Part shown: positions 42,511-53,710 of the stretch, one piece after another
Numbering within the stretch: position 1 is the first letter of the stretch
Layout: every line of letters begins with the position of its first letter
The notes under the pieces: model-generated
Database searches by the model: none
The model's input: only the letters and a program-made list of their open reading frames with translations
What the model was told of the DNA's origin: nothing
Program-made: the position numbers and the translations under genes
NCBI GenBank assembly: GCA_007922225.1
Contig: ML680053.1
Coordinates: 16,933,877 to 16,997,876, forward strand
Reading direction: 5' to 3'
Origin: Emydura subglobosa
Lineage: Eukaryota > Chordata > Testudines > Chelidae
DNA length: 64,000 nucleotides

Positions 42511-44936
42511 TTTGCCTTTAGATGTGTGCACAGAGCTCACATGGAAGTTAACAAGAACCCTGCGTGTGCATCTGGAGGACAGAATTTAGTTCTGAATGAG
42601 GATTAGCACAGCAAGATTTCTCTTCGGGAAGCTTTGCAACTGGAGCTCATTTAGTGGCATTTAGAGCAGATAACAGTTGGCACAAAGAGCCTGTACTCTG
42701 TGCAAGTCAGAAGAAATGGTATGTCACTCACAGCAGAAGGGCAATATTTTGCTTCCAGCACTCTTGGATCGGTATAAATCCATATACCTTTAGGGATCCC
42801 AGTGCTTTATTTTTGTCCACTTACCTGTACCTTTTCTTCCCCTTTGCACCCCTCCACATCCTAGCTGGTGGCTTTCCTTCCACATTTTCATGGAATGGCA
42901 GACTGGGCCACAAAGGGAAAGGGAGGAGAAGCTGATGAAGCCAAGAGGAGGAAAAAAGCCTCATTACTCTCCTTGCTTCAGAGGTTTGAGGTCAGAAATC
43001 AGAGAACTGGTTGTCATTGCATTGTAAGGAACTACAGTGTGTGTGTATGTGGGGAGGATGTGTGTGTGTGGGGGGGGGAGGTGTTGGGTTGCTGTATAGC
43101 TTCCCTACAGTATTTAATCTTTCTGACTAGGATTTTCCAAGTAGTCAAAGGGAGCTGGGTGCCCAACTCCCATTGAAAATCCATGAGAGTTGGGTACCTG
43201 ACTCCCTCAGCTGCCTTAAAAACTGTGAGGCTCTAGTTCCATGCTTGCTCGGCATTACTTTAGCTAGTGCTGGATGTTGCTGAAGCTAGCTCTTATCCCC
43301 TATGATGCACTCAGGCTCCAGTTGATCAGCTCCAGTTGATCCAGTTGTATTTTCTGTTCTCAGAGGTTCACAAGCTCAGGTCCCTTGGCTAATTCCGCAG
43401 TGCACTAAGGTCAATATCTCCAGAGGCTAAGCTGTGTCAAAAACAGCAACAAAAGGCAGTGTATGTCTTCCAAAAATGCCTGCCTTCCACATTCAGAACG
43501 TGCATTTCAGCAAATTACAAGGGGCATTTCTGTTCAGATAAATGTGTTTCTTGCTGCCAGCTGCATATCCACATAACAGTAATGTTTCTATTTCAGTAGG
43601 CAAGTCTATTATGTCTGTAACTGTCTAGCCACAATCATTCAGAACACAAAAGCAATCACATAATCCCCATACTCTCTGTGAGATAAGTAAGGTTCCAATA
43701 AATGGAGTACTTCGTCTACTGAGGATTAAATCTCCATTGGAGGGTTTTTTATTTTAAATTATCATTTTCTTTAATAAGCCGCTGGTAAGCAAGGATTTAA
43801 AATCTAAACTGCCCCTTAAAGACTTACAACTTATATACACGTATATGTCTATCTATATATAATTACACACACATACATACACATGCACACCCCCACACCA
43901 ATCAATCACAGATTCAGAAGAACCTTTTGATTTGATTCCACAAACATATGCCTTTCCAAACAGAAACAAAGTGCCATGGTTTAATGCCAGTGGTTTCAAG
44001 TTGCAAACTTTAAGCTTTCACTGACCTTTGTACAGGTTTTAAAAAGCACCTTTTTTTTTTTTTTGCCTTTGCAGGTTGATGGTGATGACAGAAACAGACT
44101 CAAATAACCCCCTCCCCCACCAAAAGAAAAAAAAAAAGGAAAATAATTAGCTATGTAGCTTTTCCGGTTTGACTGCAAGAGGGCAACGTGTTTTCTGAAG
44201 TAACAAGACATTTACAACAACGGTAAAAACCTTGTCTTCCTGGAGATCTCCTGTGCTGAATTCTGAATCAGATTCTGATCTTGACACTGTTTATCACTGT
44301 CAGGACTTTATTTCTGACAATGAGTGGCAAGATACTGGACCTCAGCTGTACTGGCAGCATGCCCGAGAAGAAAAAATGGCTTCATATAGTTTCCTTTAAC
44401 TTAAAAAGAACTGTTTTCAGGATAAGCAGCAGCTTGTGGCTTAAAAATGAGAGACAAAAGAAAATTTGCCAGGCAAGATAGTGAATCGAGTTTACAAGAA
44501 ATGTATCGGTCATGAATGATTAAGTGGAAAGATATTCCTCACTCTACTAGCGCCTCATGATTAATGCAGCATTTAAGGTACACTTAGGAAAGGACAATAT
44601 GGATTAAATAGATCGTAGCAGGAGAGCTTTGCCTTCGACTCAGTTTTCATCAGACTCTACCTACTGTCTCAAAGTCTCTTACACACACTGGGCGGTATGA
44701 AGTCTGTTTTTCCCAGTATGAAAAAGCGTAAAAGAATGCTATACTGAAAAATACATGGCACAACTCCAAAACCCTTGGTGCTGCAGAACGCCTGGTGCTG
44801 CATCTCACACTAAAATCAAGAGGGCAAAAATGAGGGTGAGCAACTGATGTCAGCTAGGCATTTCCCTGCATGCAATAGGAGCACACAGAAGTTTTCTCAT
44901 ACTATGGCAACGAAGGGCTGTCACACTAGCTGGAAT
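42511..44936. other. Mostly unique DNA with simple repeats
   Basis: No gene. Contains (TG)-rich text at 43038-43080, an eroded gattttccaagtagtcaaag foldback copy at 43129-43220, and an (AC)n/(AT)n patch at 43835-43895. 44490-44640 is repeat-free with balanced composition but not coding. Confidence 0.45.
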
Positions 44937-44964
44937 GGGGGGGGGGGGAGGGCATTTATTATAT

Positions 44965-46000
44965 TGTTTGACATCAGTATGTCAAAATCATAATAATTCA
45001 TATGAGATATACCATGTCAGGTACTGTTAGAAAGGCTATAATGTGCTAAGTAAGATGATAATGTTTATGTTCATGTGCTATATGTATAATGGAAGTTATG
45101 GGTATGGTTGCTATATCTCTATTTAAAATTGTGCTGAGTCTGGGTCACACCCCAGACAGGATGGCTGCAGAACAAAAGCCTGATTGATGGCCCATTAAGA
45201 AATTCACAGGTACAAAGGGCCCAGGGGGAGAAGCCAGGGATATACCGGATGAGTCACCAGGACTTGCTCATGTGACTCTAGACTCCATTTTGATTCCTGT
45301 GAAATTCCACAAGCAGCATGGCAAGGGCCAGAGGACATAAAAGGCAGATGCCTGGGATCCATTTTGTCTTTCAGTTGGGTTCAGCCTTCAGCCACCTGTC
45401 TACCTCTGGATCAAGTCATCTGCAACTGAAGCTGTGAAACAAAGGACTGAGACACATCCAGGTACTGGATGTATACCAGAGGGACTATATAAGCCTACAA
45501 ACTCCACAATTCTTCTAGAAACCTGATATACATGGACTTTCAAATCATTTGTATGTATCGGATTGCTTTAATCCTTTAACATTTCTCTTATAGTTTGTTT
45601 CTTTCCTTTTATAATAAACTTTTAGTTTTAGTTAGTAAAGGATTGGCTGGCAGCATGGTATTTTGGGTAAATCTAAACTTATATTGATCTGGTACTGTGG
45701 CTGACCCTTTGGGGTCAGGAGAAACCTTTTTGGTAAAGAGCATAGAGTTTAAATAACTGGTCTCTTTACTGGACCTAGTGGCTGATTGGGAGCCGGAGAC
45801 TGAAATGCAGTAAAGGGGGCTGTGTACATCTTTATTTTGGATTCTTGATAACTAGTGTGGGGATCAGAAGCACTGTTTGTGGCTGGTTGGGAAGTCTGAC
45901 TTCAGTGTCACCCACCCGTGCTGGGAGAATCTGCTCTTCTTTTACAGCCTGCCCTGACCTTGGCATTTTCAGGTGGCTATCCTAGGCACAGAAGAGTCAC
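44965..46000 (+). mobile_element. Degraded LTR of the same broad type as 59336-60475
   Basis: A TATA-like cataaaa (45336-45342) is followed about 275 bases later by a poly(A) signal aataaa (45613-45618) in ttttataataaacttttag. The left part (gagatataccatgtcaggta) and the U3-R-U5 spacing resemble the repeat at 59336-60475, and the text ends near agaagagtcaca (about 46002). No target duplication was found, and the left end is blurred next to a G12 run at 44937-44948. Confidence 0.5.
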
Positions 46001-46287
46001 AAGAGCTATAGAACATTTGATGAGAGACAGACAGGCAGACTCTGTAGAGATTCTGTGGGTATAGACACCCACCCTCCTGTTGTGTATCTTACACTAAAAA
46101 CAAGAATACTGAAATGGCGGTGAACTTTTGAATGAGTCATTCTGTTTATTTGTTGATAATGAAATCTTAGTGAGCTTATAGATGAGTCACATCGTATTCA
46201 AGAATATACAGTAACTTCTGGGGGATATAAATTCATGTAGTAAGGAGAGTACTCATATGACCACAGCTTTACATTGTAAGCTTTCTA

Positions 46288-46583
46288 GGGGTATGTCTAT
46301 ACTGATGGCGGCAAAGTCGCCGCCGCCAGATAGATCTTTCTGGATCGATTGAGCGGTCAGTGAAGACCCGCTCAGTCGATCCAGAAGTTGACGTTATTAA
46401 TCCACCCCCGTAAGTGGCGTAGTGCTGTGACAACGGGAATGTGGTTCCCATCGGTGCAGTGCAGTGAAGACGGCGCGCAGAAGGGAAGCACAGCAGTCGA
46501 CGGGAGTTACGCAAGCTACTCTGCATAGTTTGCGTAACTCCCGTCAACTGCCGCCGAATCGCCAGGTCAGTGTAGACCAGGGC
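46288..46583 (-). mobile_element. MITE family C, copy 2, inverse orientation
   Basis: Inverse of 34121-34381: starts gggtatgtctatactgatgg and contains gatctttctggatcgattga, gaagacggcgcgcagaaggg and the hairpin cagtcgacgggagttacg ... taactcccgtcaactg (46494-46550, again 57 nt). The right border gtcagtgtagaccaggg is trimmed. Confidence 0.75.
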
Positions 46584-46727
46584 TGAGGCAGGGATTGTCA
46601 TTTATTTTATGTTTGAAGAGCACCTGGCACAATGGGGCCCTGACCTGGTTTTCATTTAGCTGCTACTGAAATATAAATGTAATTAAGAAATAATACTACT
46701 CCTACCTTAACAGTTGTGTTTATGCTC

Positions 46728-46805
46728 TGATCCTGCAAACACTGACTGCAGTGGGACTACTCACATGAGTAGCATTAAATGCACGCGTAAATGTTTGTGG
46801 AAGCT
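46728..46805. repeat. 'gatcctgcaaacact' palindromic repeat, copy 2
   Basis: ctctgatcctgcaaacactg and cgcgtaaatgtttgtgg are inverse blocks around cagtgggactactcacatga. Related to 34530-34624. Confidence 0.6.
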
Positions 46806-47342
46806 CTTCAAGACAGGAACCCATCTTGTTACATGCATTTGAGTCTTATCCAATGTCTAATGAAGTCAATGGGAGACTTAGCATAACATGTAGCATATTT
46901 TGGGACATAAATAACAATGAAAATGCAACCATCTTAGATTATAGTGGCAATTTTTGAGAGCTGTTTGGATAAGGCCCAATTTTAAAATAACGGAAGTTTT
47001 TAGAAAGGCATTTCAATTTTTAAAAATTCACTTAGTTTTGGATAGGACAATGTTCTTGGTTAGAATTAAGTACCTGGTTACGGAAGGCAGGCAGGTATTC
47101 AGGGACAGTTTTAAACTTTAATGTCCATTAACAGGAAATCCTTTTTAACTGTCCTTCTACGCCTACTCCCTCAACATTGATTCTGCAGCACATGCTTAAA
47201 CACCGTAGTGCCGTATGCTGAGACATTATTACTTTTCCTTGGTGTTGGTCAGTAGATTCAGGTCTTGCATCCAAATGACATTTTTAAAAAGGGAGACATT
47301 TTATTTTTGCAGTTCAAAAAGGTTTAAAACTCAAAAAGTGCC
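46806..47342. other. Intergenic DNA, no gene seen
   Basis: A/T-rich. A short aatgaagtcaatgggagact block is a common repeat piece. Confidence 0.45.
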
Positions 47343-48586
47343 TGTCATAAACCAGTATCATCCTTGATACAATTAAAAGAAACATCATATAAGCAGGGTC
47401 TGAATGAGCTCTTCCCTGACATCTAGTGATGAGCTGGGGAAGAGGACTTCAGGAGCTGATCTTGTTAACACGACCCTCTTAGACCCACTCTGCCTAGGTG
47501 CTCGGCATCATGGGGCTGCTTTGTCCAAATGATCACTATGGGCTGGAGTTGGATCACAAGTCACTTCGTTGTTGGGTAGGGGTACTAAAGGGTCGTTATC
47601 CTTGTTGTGTGAATCAAGGGCAGCAGAACTGTGCTTGGTGTACCCTGACTGAGGGACTCACCCTCAACTGAACTGCACTTGCTAGGCAGAGGACATGGGT
47701 ACCAAAGCCATTTGACCCTTCCTCTCTCCACTGTGTAATCACAGAGCTGATTAAGATTCAAATGAGAGTCTTGTTGCACACCAATAGAGCTGAGATCTCT
47801 GATAACCAGGCCTAAGTATTAGTCTTGCCTTGGGACAGTATCTTTGATGCAATAGTTGGCTCAGTCTGCACTAGCAGTGAGGCTCCCCCACTAACAGCTG
47901 AAATCACTGGGACCTCATGACATCCTGGAGGGGCCAGCAGAGTGGCGTGGCAAGCAGCCGGCAAGGTGGTGAGCGGAGTGGCAAACGGCTGGTGCAGTGG
48001 TGCAGCGAACGGGCAGAATGGTGAGTGGCTGGCGGAGTGGCAGAGCGAAGCGGCTGTCAGGATGGCTGGCAAAATGGACCGGTAAGTGCCTGAGCGAGCG
48101 TGCGGGCAGCAGAATGAGCGAGGTGCCTTTCCCATCCCCCCCAGGTGGGAGGTGAACTCTGCAGATGCATCTCTGAACCCTGGGTCTTCACTGACCAAAG
48201 ACAACAACTCTGAGTAGGGTGCAGTGAAGGAAAGGACACATTAAAGGAGCTTTTTGTTGCTGGACTTAAGAAAGGGAGGCAAAACAAACTCTGGGGAGGG
48301 TGCTTTGCTCATGGTTTTATGCTTATGAATCCTGCTTGCGGCATCTTCCCAAGTTAATGCCGGGTTACTTTCCCCCTTTTATTAAAAGTTTCTTTTCTAC
48401 ACTCAGTCTCTGTGCTTGTGAGAGGGGAATTATTGCCTCTAGAGTCCCCCAAGGGCTGGTGTGTAATTGTCCCGGGTTACTGGGTGGGGGCTCGACCTGG
48501 CTTTGTGTTGTATTCGTTGAAAAAGACTCCCTAGATATTGAACCCAGCCCTTGTTGCTGCTGATGCCAGCTGGCAGAAGGTTTACA
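47343..48586 (+). mobile_element. Long LTR-type repeat with GC-rich internal reiterations
   Basis: Starts tgtcataaacc and ends agaaggtttaca, a short inverted repeat with TG...CA borders. The poly(A) signal is attaaa (48381-48386). A region of imperfect gagtggc/gcggctgg reiterations spans 47935-48115. The text actgggtgggggctcgacct (48478-48497) resembles a tRNA-Pro primer site. Taken together it is an LTR, or an LTR plus leader, of a gamma-type retrovirus-like element. No flanking duplication is visible and no internal coding sequence follows. Confidence 0.55.
47935..48115. repeat. Imperfect GC-rich tandem reiterations in the LTR
   Basis: Variants of gagtggcaaacggctggtgc, gaatggtgagtggctggcgg and ggcaagcagccggcaaggtg follow one another at about 20-24 base spacing. 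They lie upstream of the poly(A) signal, where LTR enhancers with repeats are usual. Confidence 0.6.
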
Positions 48587-49430
48587 AATATTTTATGAGG
48601 CCTGAGTCAAAGCTCACGCGAGTCAGTGGAAGGATGACTTCCATTGACTTTAGTGGGCCCATGGTGCACTGTCATGGATCTGATGGCATTTTATTGATTT
48701 CATTCAAATTGTTGGATAAAGCAACTCTCTGAACATCATTGTGGGGCCAAATCCTGTCCCCTCAGGGCAACTGCTATGGAGAGGGAGTTGTGCCTGAGTA
48801 AGAAGTGTAGGAGTCATTTTCTTGTATTAAAAATGTTCTTTCCTCCATTTGAAATGATTTTCTTTGAACATCTTTCTCTCCCCCATGCCCCATCTTCTAA
48901 AGTGTATTATAGTTCTGAAAAGGAATAAGTTCCCTTCTAAATGGGCATGGGAAACCTCCTCCGCCAAAGTGTTAGCATGCTTAATTCAATTAGTGTACAG
49001 CCTGAGTTCTTTTTCTCACTCACGGTACTGCCAGAGGTCTTGCAATAACCAAGAGGGAACCACAAGGCAACACTGGTGACAGAAAATGATAAATGCATTT
49101 TGTCTCTATCCCTCATTCTTGTCTCAAGGGCAAAACTTCTGATGTTCTGTGGTGACTTCACCCCTGTTCTGTGCTGGTGGCCTATCTGAGAACAAACCTC
49201 TCCTGTGAGCATTTCATTGTGAATATAAATATTGATGTACAGAGTCTACATGTGAATTAGAAAAAAATAGGCTGCTGGTTCCAATTTTCATCCACATACG
49301 CTGTATTTATGAAGACCTGAAATAATGTAGCTAGGCAAACGTATGTAAACACACCTACTTACTTAACAGATCTATTTCCCTTGTTTAGTTAGAATATGAT
49401 CTGCTTATGTTTAGGGACAAAAATAAGAGC
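48587..49430. other. Intergenic DNA, no gene seen
   Basis: Contains a gaggcctgagtcaaagctca / gacttccattgactttagtg half-palindrome near 48597-48665. No coding motif. Confidence 0.45.
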
Positions 49431-49582
49431 CAGATTCAACAGTAGGCTTTGGTTGCTTTGCTCTGGTGTTACTAAAATGCCATAAATCCAGTTTAAATCA
49501 GCCAGTTAATCTGGGTTTAATGATCACTTTGCAACACTGGAGCTGTGCACAGCAGTAAGAGTGGGCTGGAAAATCTGGCCTT
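49431..49582. mobile_element. Small palindromic element
   Basis: agccagattcaacagtaggc on the left pairs loosely with tgggctggaaaatctggcct on the right, with ggtttaatgatcactttgca inside. Confidence 0.45.
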
Positions 49583-50950
49583 TAGCTAGTCCTAATAGCA
49601 CTGCACAGCTAAAGCAGACATGGGAGAGTGAGCCAGATTCTGGCATGTGCATCATCATCATTTTATAATTCATAAAATAACGTCCAAAGCCATACTCTGT
49701 CCTCAGAAGATACTGGGACTGCACAGGTGGCACTAAGGATAGGATTTCATTAACATTTATTCAATCTACCTTTCAGTTTTAGGATTTTATACTGCCACCC
49801 ATCATGTATTTGAGTAACTGAGATGCCGAAAACATACAACCTCACAAGGCCACAAGGTTGAGATTTACTTTTCATTGCAGAATCACACATCAAAGCTTCC
49901 TGACTGCCAACCATGCCAACTCCAACTGAGGTTTGAAAGTCACACCGTGTTCTTTCTAACCTACACATCATCAGCTGTAATAAAGTTTCTGCAATTCAAA
50001 CATAGTTAACAATTCTGTTGGTGATGTGAAAGCCAGACTATGATCTATCCAGTTCTCTCTTAGATGCCACTACTCTGCATTGCTAAAAGGAGGAAAAAAT
50101 AGTAAAGACTTGTTTGTGGCAGTAAAGTAAGCAGATATGACTGAATGCACACAGGAGCCAGAGCAGTTGAGTAAGAAAATGCCTTTTTTACATCTTCACT
50201 TGTCCAACCAGATTCACACTTTAATATGAACCAGTGGAACTTTGGCTTCTGCATTAATATTGCAACAGTACAGAATAGCGATTGAGTTATCTTAAACTAT
50301 TTTATTACAAAAGCCTTACTTGTTGGTATACAAATGGAGATTTAGCCTACGCGGTTATTAATTTTATTCTCCTTTCTCTGTTATTTCTCCCTGGGTTTCT
50401 ATTATTTTATTTCTCACTGCTAGCTCTGCTTCTAACTAAAGAGCTAATAACTATAACTGCATCCCATGACAATTCCACTAAGTGATGACAAAGATCCTTT
50501 GCCCAGGGCTGGAATCATATTATATTTCTAGTCATCAACTTCAATATTCTAGTCAACAGTGCACTGAACTGTTACAACTGCAGAAATCCTCTAATGGGCC
50601 AAATTCATCTCTGGAGTTATCTTTGTGTGCCTAAAACAAAGGTTTAAACAGAGATAAATATTCTTTGGTAAGTGGCTCCTTCTCAAATATTTCTTTGTTA
50701 CATTTGTTGATAGTTCAAACTCTACTTTTAAACTACAGACATTCACAGAAGAAAGCCACCAGCCATTAGCACTGTGAGACAGATTTTCAAAAGACTTCTA
50801 CTTCCATTTTAGGCACCAGTATATATGGGACGGATGTTCAGAAGAGCTCTGCATATTCACCTTCCTCTGTAGCCTGGGGCACGGCTCACCTGCTGGTGGA
50901 TTCTCTGTACCTTAAAGTCTTTAAACCATGATTTGAGGACTTTAATAACT
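49583..50950. other. Intergenic DNA, no gene seen
   Basis: A/T-rich, short frames only. The block agacagattttcaaaagact (about 50779-50798) starts an eroded foldback copy. Confidence 0.45.
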
Positions 50951-51068
50951 CAGTCATAGGTCAGGGGTCTATTACAGGAGTGGGTGGGTGAGGTTCTGTG
51001 GCCTGCGTTGTGCAGGAGGTCAGACTAGATGATCATATTGGTCCCTTCTGACCTTAGAATCTATGAAT
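50951..51068 (+). repeat. CR1 LINE 3' end, plus orientation
   Basis: gttctgtggcctgcgttgtg, caggaggtcagactagatga, tcatattggtcccttctgac and cttagaatctatgaatg match the CR1 3' end of the 'caggaggtcagactagatga' subfamily. Severely 5'-truncated. Confidence 0.9.
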
Positions 51069-51261
51069 GTATTGGATGCATGTCAGCTGCTGAGCTCTTT
51101 TGAAAAGGTAGCCACAAGACTCTCTGAGAGACGCTGGGCACTGAGCCCTCAAAAATTTGATCCTAGGCTCTTTTGATAATCCAGAAGAACTAACAGTTCA
51201 GGGCCAGATTTTCACACCAGTTCCACATTCAAGAGCTATCATTTAGGCCCTTGCGTGAAGC

Positions 51262-51391
51262 TGGCCAGATTTTTCAAAGTGCCCAGCCAGCAGCTCTTAT
51301 TCTCAACAGGAGCTGTGAATTCTTGGATATCCAGACACTTTATTTGGGTGCTGTAACAGCAGCTAAGCACTTCTGAAAATGTGGCCCCTGC
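51262..51391. mobile_element. Small palindromic element
   Basis: tggccagatttttcaaagtg on the left and aagcacttctgaaaatgtgg on the right (inverted ccacattttcagaagtgctt) are inverse ends, with paired cagcagctcttattctcaac and aacagcagctaagc blocks inside. Confidence 0.6.
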
Positions 51392-51434
51392 CATGGTTGC
51401 GGTGCACCCGTGATAACCTGGCATTTAAAATCAC

Positions 51435-51760
51435 ATGCGGCTTGATTCTGATTTACCCTAACACTCCTTTATGTCACTTTGGCAGTGTAAAGGGAGCTTT
51501 AAGTGGGATTAATGTAACTGGCTCATACTTTAAGGCCCCTTTACACTGCCTCAATAAAGAGGACTTAGTGTAACAGAGCTGGGCCCACTGTGTATTTGGA
51601 ATTCATGGTTTCAATTCTTATATACACTATGGCACTTTTTCACGGCTCTGGGAATGGAAAAGGCCTTGGAGTGGGTTTAACTGTAATTTATTGCACCGAC
51701 TTTAAGGTCCCTTTACACTGCCAGTACAGCATAAAAGGGACTTAGTGTAAAAGAGAATGT
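51435..51760. repeat. Two adjacent 'cccctttacactgcc' palindromic repeats
   Basis: Copy A (about 51435-51575) has ttggcagtgtaaagggagct and its inverse aaggcccctttacactgcct. Copy B (about 51645-51760) has gtttaactgtaatttattgc, aaggtccctttacactgcca and ataaaagggacttagtgtaa. Same family as 6975-7135 and 55593-55712. Confidence 0.65.
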
Positions 51761-52178
51761 GATCACATGTGTTCTTGATTCATGACTTGAACTTGTGACA
51801 ATGAGAACTGCTGGTCACATATGCAAAGGTCTCAGCTCAAGACCGAGTGACCAGGCTAGCAAAGCAGGCACTCTGACAGTCTCTCTCAGAATTTTCCCAC
51901 TGTCAGCTTCACACTCCACTTGGAGAAGTTTTGCTCAGGTGTGCATCTTTCATAAAGCTTTGATGTATGTCATTTATAAAGGCTAATAAATCTTTCTTTA
52001 ATACTGAAAATTAAAAATATGCATGATGAATGATAAGGTTACATCATAGAAGAGTGAAAATTTATCATCTGAACATTTGCAACATTATTTTTCCCATAGA
52101 CAAACCTATGCCACTATTTCTGAACTTCGACATTAGCCGAAGCACTGTAACTTTTCCAGAAATACATTATCCCTGGGC
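51761..52178. other. Intergenic DNA, no gene seen
   Basis: Short frames without motif. Confidence 0.45.
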
Positions 52179-52247
52179 TACATTTTGGGTCTGATCCTGC
52201 TTCCACTGAATTTCTGCCATCATCTTCAGTGGGAGCAGGATTGGGCC
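52179..52247. repeat. 69-bp palindromic repeat
   Basis: gggtctgatcctgcttccac and its inverse agtgggagcaggattgggcc enclose tgaatttctgccatcatctt. A compact foldback. Confidence 0.7.
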
Positions 52248-53514
52248 CTCTATGTTCATATTTGTGAACAGGAAGGATATAGAACGAGCACAACATGAGA
52301 AAGATTAACAAATGACTCATTGCTGAAGACCCATAAATTCATATATAACATGGGAATAGGGTTTAAGTTCCTGATTTAAAGGCTTCACTTATGACTTTGA
52401 CTAGCTAGCCATAAAGAAGCAGAAAAAGCCAAGTTAGGGAGGGCATTATTTATCTTTCTTCTTTAATCAAACCTGTCAGGTAGGCAAAACATGCTATGTA
52501 ATTATCAGGCCATCAGGTGGCTCAAAGCTTTACCTGTACAGCAGTTTCATTTCAAAGTTATTTGCAATAATAGGATTCAGATGCTACCTTAGTTACAGTC
52601 ATGTAACACCACTGACTGCAAGACAAAGATTTTTTTTCTCCCCAAAGAATATGTGGTCAAAATAAATGGTGAGGACAGTTCTGATTTTATGGCAAATGCA
52701 CATTTTTTTCACTCTCTTTTAAACCCCCAATCAACCCAAGTAGCTTATCATCTACAGCCTGGATTCCCAAAACTAAATCCCACTGTCTGATGTATGTTTG
52801 TTCCTTGTTTATATCTTGCTGGAAGACTAGAAATAGACACTTGCAGGGCAGAAATTAAGATTTTAAAATGTCATTTTCTGTGGGCAAATTCACATCCCTG
52901 GGTTACAGTTAACAAATTTGCCTGTTTTACAGCCCCAGAAAGTGGCAGCAGAATGACAGGATTTGGCCAAACAGAAATTCCCATCATTCCTTAAATCCCA
53001 TCTACAGAAATTGCTGGTGAATCAGATGGGAGGAAGGTGGAGGGAGAGGAAAGGATAAAATTCAACAATCTACATCCATCTGTTATCCATAGGCAATAAA
53101 GGTATATTTGAAAAATATGTTTACATTCAGCAATTACTAAATACCTTTTCATCTTGATCACAAAACAGTGTTAATGAATTTGTGCCATTTGTCTGTGAGA
53201 AATATCGTTTTAGCTCTGCAGAATCATCTCCCTGAGGATTTGTCGAGGCATTACCTCAAACATCACACATGCATATTTTAATGAACAGTATTAGCCTGTG
53301 CTCTACTAAGCTACAGTTCTAGGCTTTTGAAATGGCAAAGTTAAATGAGTTCTCCCTCTCCCAATCAAATACAAATAACTAAAAAGTAAATTCCTTTTCC
53401 CTGGCGGGGGTTTGAAACGAGGTGTATTTTTAAAAATTCAAACACACCTATTCTGTATTTTAAAAGTCATTTTGAATGTGCAGACTAGGGTGATGAGTCC
53501 CCGCCCTAGAGTTA
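52248..53514. other. Intergenic DNA, no gene seen
   Basis: A/T-rich and repeat-poor, no coding motif. Confidence 0.45.
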
Positions 53515-53579
53515 GTGAAGTCAATGGAGCTATGCTGATTTACATCAGCGGAGTATACTTAGTAGCCCATTCAAATGTT

Positions 53580-53710
53580 TCAAAGGCCACAGGCAAAATT
53601 CTGCTCTCTGTATACCAGTGGGCAAAACTGGAGTAATTCTATTGACTTCAGTGGAGTTACTCTGGATTTGCACAGTGGTGTAACAGAGAGCAGAATCTGG
53701 CTCCCTTTGA
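53580..53710. mobile_element. 131-bp palindromic element, best copy of the 'cagattctgctctc' family
   Basis: The left arm tcaaaggccacaggcaaaat, ctgctctctgtataccagtg, tggagtaattctattgactt and the right arm cagtggagttactctggatt, agagcagaatctggctccct, ttga are inverse over nearly the whole length. A half copy (aagtcaatggagctatgctg, about 53518-53562) lies just upstream. Relatives are at 3487, 33474, 38886 and 63838-63950. Confidence 0.75.

Noticed and set aside
42868..43176. 102-codon plus frame
   Set aside because: The second half is low-complexity TG/GGGG text; no domain.
44937..44948. G12 run as a possible G-quadruplex regulator
   Set aside because: A single homopolymer without spaced G-tracts or promoter context; treated as low-complexity sequence.
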